From positions 868,001 to 932,000 of the forward strand of contig OZ017758.1 in the NCBI GenBank assembly GCA_963969365.1: 64,000 nucleotides of DNA, in the 5' to 3' direction. The notes beneath the pieces are model-generated. The model had not been told where the DNA came from, did not search any database, and was given only the letters and a program-made list of their open reading frames with translations. Shown here one piece after another: positions 60,601 through 64,000 of this stretch. Source of the DNA: Asterochloris sp. CNOR1 (taxonomy: Eukaryota; Chlorophyta; Trebouxiophyceae; Trebouxiales; Trebouxiaceae). Every line of letters begins with the position of its first letter. Within the stretch, counting starts at the first letter, position 1. Both the position numbers and the translations under genes were made by a program.

Positions 60601-62596
60601 AGGCAGACAATTGTGAGGTGCAGAGTGAGCCACTGGCGCCAGACATCAGCCAGGCTGCCTGCACGCATCCCTTTGTGTGCAACAGGCTCGCTTGCACCCC
60701 CGGTCAGCACAGCCCCAGCGACAGCGAGAAGTCCTGTTCTGGTGTTGCAGGAACCACTGCTGCCTGCAGTGTGTTTGTGTGCCTATGGCCAGCGCGATCT
60801 GCTAGGTTGCTTGGTTACAAGCACATGTGTCCTGACGGCTGTTTGCTGCTTGCAGCAGTGTGCATCAAGCTGTGAGCGTGAGACATCCCATGTACATGCG
60901 GAGGAGCTAGCATTTCGCTGGTTTGCTCAACCTGCACGCAAGTTCTGGCTGGTCTTCCATAGCAGCCACAGCATGGTCCAGTATCTATCTATGTTTTGTG
61001 CTGTTGTGCGACAACACACACTCCTGCCCTGCAGGTTCTGCAGGTTCTGCAGCCACAGGGACCTATGTGCCCCAGCAGAAGGCCGCTGCCAATGTGGTGC
61101 CTGGGGCTGACCCTGCAGCACCGCCAGCGGCCAAGCCGCCCCGCCAGGCCAAGCGCCAGGCTCCTGTGGTGGTGCCGGAGGTGGACAAGGCGGAGCCATT
61201 TGTGCCCCCGCCGCGCCCGAAGCCCAGGGTGCGCAGCAATGCCCGGCAGCCATGACTTCTGTTCCTTCTGCTGCCCCTCCCTTGCCAGTTCTGCCCTCTG
61301 CAAGGCCATCTGATCGAGTATATTGTTGTTGGGGACCAAGTGGCTAGCCTCTGGTGCAGCTGGCTGCCTCGAACACTCTGTATCAGCAAGCACTCCTGTG
61401 ACCTGGCCCTGTGGCCATCTTGTCCATTCGCTCAGCCCACTGCCCAATCTTTGCTGCAGGCCGAGGAGGCAGCTGACCCCCGGCAGCAGCAGCAAGAGGC
61501 CCAGGACGAGGCGGCCCGGCGCAAGCAGCGTGCGACCGAGCGGCGCGAAAAGGACCGCCTCAAGCGTCAGGCCAAGGCGGCCACGTTCAAGGCAAAGCAG
61601 GCGGCAGAGCTGGTGGCCCAGGTAGGTGCAGAGGAGGCCACCTGGTCCCTGTTGGTGTGTGGCTTAGGTTCAGAGCTGTGTTGCCGGGATGTCAGTTGTC
61701 AGCCAAGACGGCCTGGTCCAAGGCCTGGCATGCAGTAGAGCTGGTGCCCCAGCAAAGTTCACCTGTCCCCAGGTCTGGGCTCAGAGCTGCCTTCCCGGCA
61801 TTTCAGTGGTAGGCAACAGCAGCGGTCGGCAAGGTGCGGCAGGTAGAGCTGGTGGCTCAGGCGTGCCTGTGTCATGCAGGCTGCTACTTGCGGCTGCCCT
61901 GTGATTTGTCTGCCATTCTAGAAGTCCCACCAATCTGCCTGCAGCCAGGAGCTGATGTGCTGGTGGAGAATGCCAGCAAGACAGGGAGCAGCTCCTACAG
62001 CCCCGTTCACATGCTGAGGATGTCTGCTGATGCGCAGACTGCTCTGCTAACTGCTATAAACTGTCAATCCAACCACATATGGCCCTCAAGCCTGGTTGCT
62101 GATGCTGGGGCGCCCAGTGCCGTGCATTGGGGCCCCCTTATTCATGAACATTCTCACAATGCTTTGTCCTGCCCTGCAGGCTGCTAAGGAGGCTGTGAGC
62201 ACAGGCCCTGGAGGCCTGGCAGAAGCCGAGTCCACCCTGAGCTTTGCAGCCGAGCCCGCAGCAGCAGCCATCTCCTCAGCCTCAGGCGTGGTAGCTGGAG
62301 CTGTCGGGCCAGTGCTGGAGAAGGGGGCGGAGTCAGTCAAGCAGGCTGCCTCGGACGCAGTGGCCAGCGTGTCACGGGCAACAAACAATGCTGGCGTGGG
62401 CGCCAAGCAGCAGCGTGCCAGCAAGCCTCGGAAGGAGCAGTTCCCTGTTCAGAAGCCGAAGGCGCGCAAGCCTGTCCCCAAAAAGGATCTGCAGCAGCAG
62501 GGGCTAGCACTTGTCAAGCAGTACCAAGTGCCCCTGGTGGTAGCAGCAACCATCCTGCTTCTCGCTGTCTTTTGCAGCATCGTCTTCAAAGTTTGA
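54632..62596 (+). CDS. Proton pump interactor (PPI1)-like coiled-coil protein
   Basis: Plant PPI proteins bind the regulatory tail of the plasma-membrane proton ATPase and sit on the ER or plasma membrane through a C-terminal anchor. The ATG at 54632 opens an acidic, disordered region. Conserved blocks follow in separate exons: RRLYFVRLPKPQQDD and a coiled coil (about 55990-56130), REN-type helix ARANVAEARRNFHEA (about 56590-56640), the family signature MEYRLNHESIPLNEEKQMVR (about 57330-57390), LLKEEKELKRQILGKYEAEA (about 58231-58290), RRRVKELQDECYQRLRETQK (about 58900-58960) and FEQWEQQRARPFSVGLDDGF. An Ala/Pro/Lys-rich linker and a Lys/Arg/Glu coiled coil (about 61460-61621) come next, and the end is a single membrane helix, VVAATILLLAVFCSIVF, with the stop at 62596. 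The family and topology are clear; binding a proton pump here is inferred. Confidence 0.85.
56725..56930 (+). repeat. Copy of a PPI-like exon end in the next intron
   Basis: The exon end ending at 56777 contains AGAGTTCAAGGACCTGATGG with GGCTGAGCTGGACCAG. A copy in the following intron at about 56881-56920 reads AGAATTCAGGGACCTGATGA with GGCTGGACTGGACCAG. The offset is about 152 bp. Confidence 0.75.
58734..58891 (+). repeat. Two-unit intronic tandem repeat reaching an acceptor
   Basis: Units at about 58734-58805 and 58806-58881 share GACCTGCTGCCA(G/A)GC, CCCACTGGGACA and a following CATGA(G/A)GGGCC. The second runs directly into the CCCCTGCAG acceptor of the exon starting at 58892. Confidence 0.75.
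61570..61862 (+). repeat. Exon-end array after the PPI-like coiled-coil exon
   Basis: The last 52 bases of the exon ending at 61621 (with GCGGCAGAGCTGGTGGCCCA) recur in the following intron at 61701-61752 (GCAGTAGAGCTGGTGCCCCA, about 40 of 52 positions identical by eye) and, more diverged, at 61811-61860 (GGTAGAGCTGGTGGCTCA). The period is about 109 bp. The intronic sequence between copies is also related (CAGAGCTG(T/C)(G/C)TT, then CCGG(G/C)AT(G/T)TCAG). Confidence 0.85.
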
Positions 62597-62779
62597 AGCC
62601 ATACCTCACAATCAGCCCAGGACCCATCCTGATCTGAGAATGCTGCGCGCCTACCAGAGTCAGCTATGTGCATGAGCCTCATTTGGCATGCTTGCAGTTC
62701 ACATACGAGTACAGTAGCACATGAATGACAGAGGACCAGCACCAGCCTCGATGTGAAAGTTTTGAGCGTTTGTGCAACA

Positions 62780-64000
62780 TCAGGCAGCCTTGATGCGCTC
62801 GTCTCTGGACACAAAGTGGCCGTATTTCTTGATGGTGTGCCGAAAGGATCTGTTGCGACTGAAGGCCCCTTCCACTGGCTGGTCAGTCTCTATGGCCTGC
62901 TGGATGGCGCCAACCAGGTGCCTGCTCTCAGCTGTGTACAGTGAAGTCACATGCCCATCAGCTCCTGCCCTAGCTGTCCTGCCAATCTGAGAGTTATGAT
63001 GAAGGGGTGTCAATCACACAGCATACAGCTGTTGGTGAGACAAAAGGGCGTTAAGGCATCGCACAGACGCCGTAACCTGATGTCATATCATAGGAAGGTC
63101 TGCAGGACTGCTGACTCACTCTGTGCAGGTAGACGACTGCATCTGCGGCAAAATCGGCCTGCACAACATGTGTGACGAAGGGGATGTCGATCCCACGGGC
63201 TGCAGCGTCTGTGCAGACCATGACCCCTCCCTCACTCCTGCAGAGGGCCGGGGTGGGTCAGGCTGAGGCTGGCGGCACAGTTGCTGACGCTGGCAGGGCA
63301 CCGGCACAGGCACAGGGAGGGGTGCGGGGTGCCATCGCAGCCCTGCACACTGCTGCGCAGACTCCAGGAGACCCCTGAACCCAAGCTGTCATGCAGCTAA
63401 GACGGGGCCCCTTCTGCGCAAGCACCTCTCACCTGCACAGACATCCAGCACTCACACTGCGACGCATCAGGTGCGACTGGAGGCCCCCACCTGCGCATGC
63501 TGTCCAGCGCTGCCGCCCTCTCCGCTGCGGGCACCTGTTTGTGGTACTGCAGGCAGGCAATGCCTGCCGCGCTGAGGAGGGCGGCTGCCCGCTTGGCTGC
63601 CTTCACATCTGCCGCAAAGACCAGGGTGCGCCCCCTGCCGGCTGCCAGGTCAGGGTCTCCCTTCAAGCAGTCCTGCAGGGAGTGAGGCAGGGCTCACTGG
63701 GGGCGAACTGGGCCGCCTCAGCGCCAGCAGAGTTCTGATGACTCAATCCATAACACCAGCAGGCCTGCTGCTGCTGTGTAACACACCCATCAGCAAGAGG
63801 GTTGACGCCGCATGCGAGGCCAGATGCAGAAAGGCTGTACAGAAGGAGTCTTGCCCTGATGGCAGCCAAGGTCAGTCCTGTCAAGGCACGGTGCCGCATG
63901 AGGTCGTGCCTGAAGAGCTGAATGCCAGCCCTGCTCGTCCACCTCAAGCCAGGTGTGGCGCAGCGAACGCTGCCCCTGGTGCAGGCGCTCCGAGTTGAGC
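62780..64000 (-). CDS. DEAD-box RNA helicase, RH22-like, C-terminal part
   Basis: The gene runs off the right edge, so only its C-terminal helicase half is present. Segments in order are RSLRHTWLEVDEQGWHSAL (about 63910-63985), RGRTLVFAADVKAAKRAAA with the motif IV region (about 63560-63640), VMVCTDAAARGIDIP (motif V, about 63190-63230) with FVTHVVQADFAADAVVYLHR, and IGRTARAGADGHVTSLYT (motif VI, about 62930-62985). It ends VEGAFSRNRSFRHTIKKYG and a TGA at 62780. The QADFA and AFSRNRSFR stretches resemble plant plastid helicase RH22, which acts in plastid ribosome assembly. DEAD-box helicase is certain, RH22 likely; motifs Q to III lie outside the window. Confidence 0.9.

Overview
This window is nuclear DNA of a eukaryote, most likely a core green alga, perhaps a trebouxiophyte-like one. 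Genes sit on both strands and are broken into short exons by many spliceosomal introns. Almost every acceptor reads like CTGCAG. There are no operons or Shine-Dalgarno-type starts. The best homologies are to plant or green-algal families: organellar oligopeptidase, proton pump interactor, plastid RH22-like helicase, a plant-type circularly permuted GTPase and a Chlamydomonas-type aurora-like kinase. The species cannot be fixed from the sequence alone.

Layout, left to right: MRE11 (+, 686-11182); two tandem copies of a zinc-ribbon repeat gene (-, about 11650-13830), the left one broken; an unrecognised gene (+, about 14265-15110); M3 oligopeptidase (-, 15317-22919); a doubtful small gene (+, about 23000-23624); aurora/CALK-like kinase (-, 24035-28987); SAP-like/Kelch/BTB protein (-, 29434-33920); DCN1-like protein (+, 34337-36538); tRNA pseudouridine synthase (-, 36751-40506); uroporphyrinogen decarboxylase (-, 40756-43366); circularly permuted YqeH/NOA1/BPG2-type GTPase (+, 43454-47397); IFT80 (-, 47589-54388); proton-pump-interactor-like protein (+, 54632-62596); and the C-terminal half of a DEAD-box helicase (-, 62780 to beyond the window).

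The genes are unrelated housekeeping functions and do not form one pathway. Two of them, the CALK-like kinase and IFT80, belong to ciliary biology, so the organism probably makes a flagellate stage. Several others are organellar: the oligopeptidase, UROD, the YqeH-type GTPase and the RH22-like helicase. Convergent neighbours are always 180-215 bp apart. Some divergent pairs share very short upstream regions, as little as 87 bp between UROD and the GTPase.

The most unusual signal is inside the introns. In at least eight genes the introns carry degenerate tandem copies of the edge of the adjoining exon, splice-site-like sequence included, often with a period near 100 bp. Together with at least five well-supported GC-AG introns and a perfect 46-bp hairpin in an MRE11 intron, this suggests that introns here grow, and perhaps arise, by tandem duplication across exon-intron boundaries. 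Intron boundaries were worked out by hand from reading frame, phase and family homology; exons that are not spelled out are approximate.
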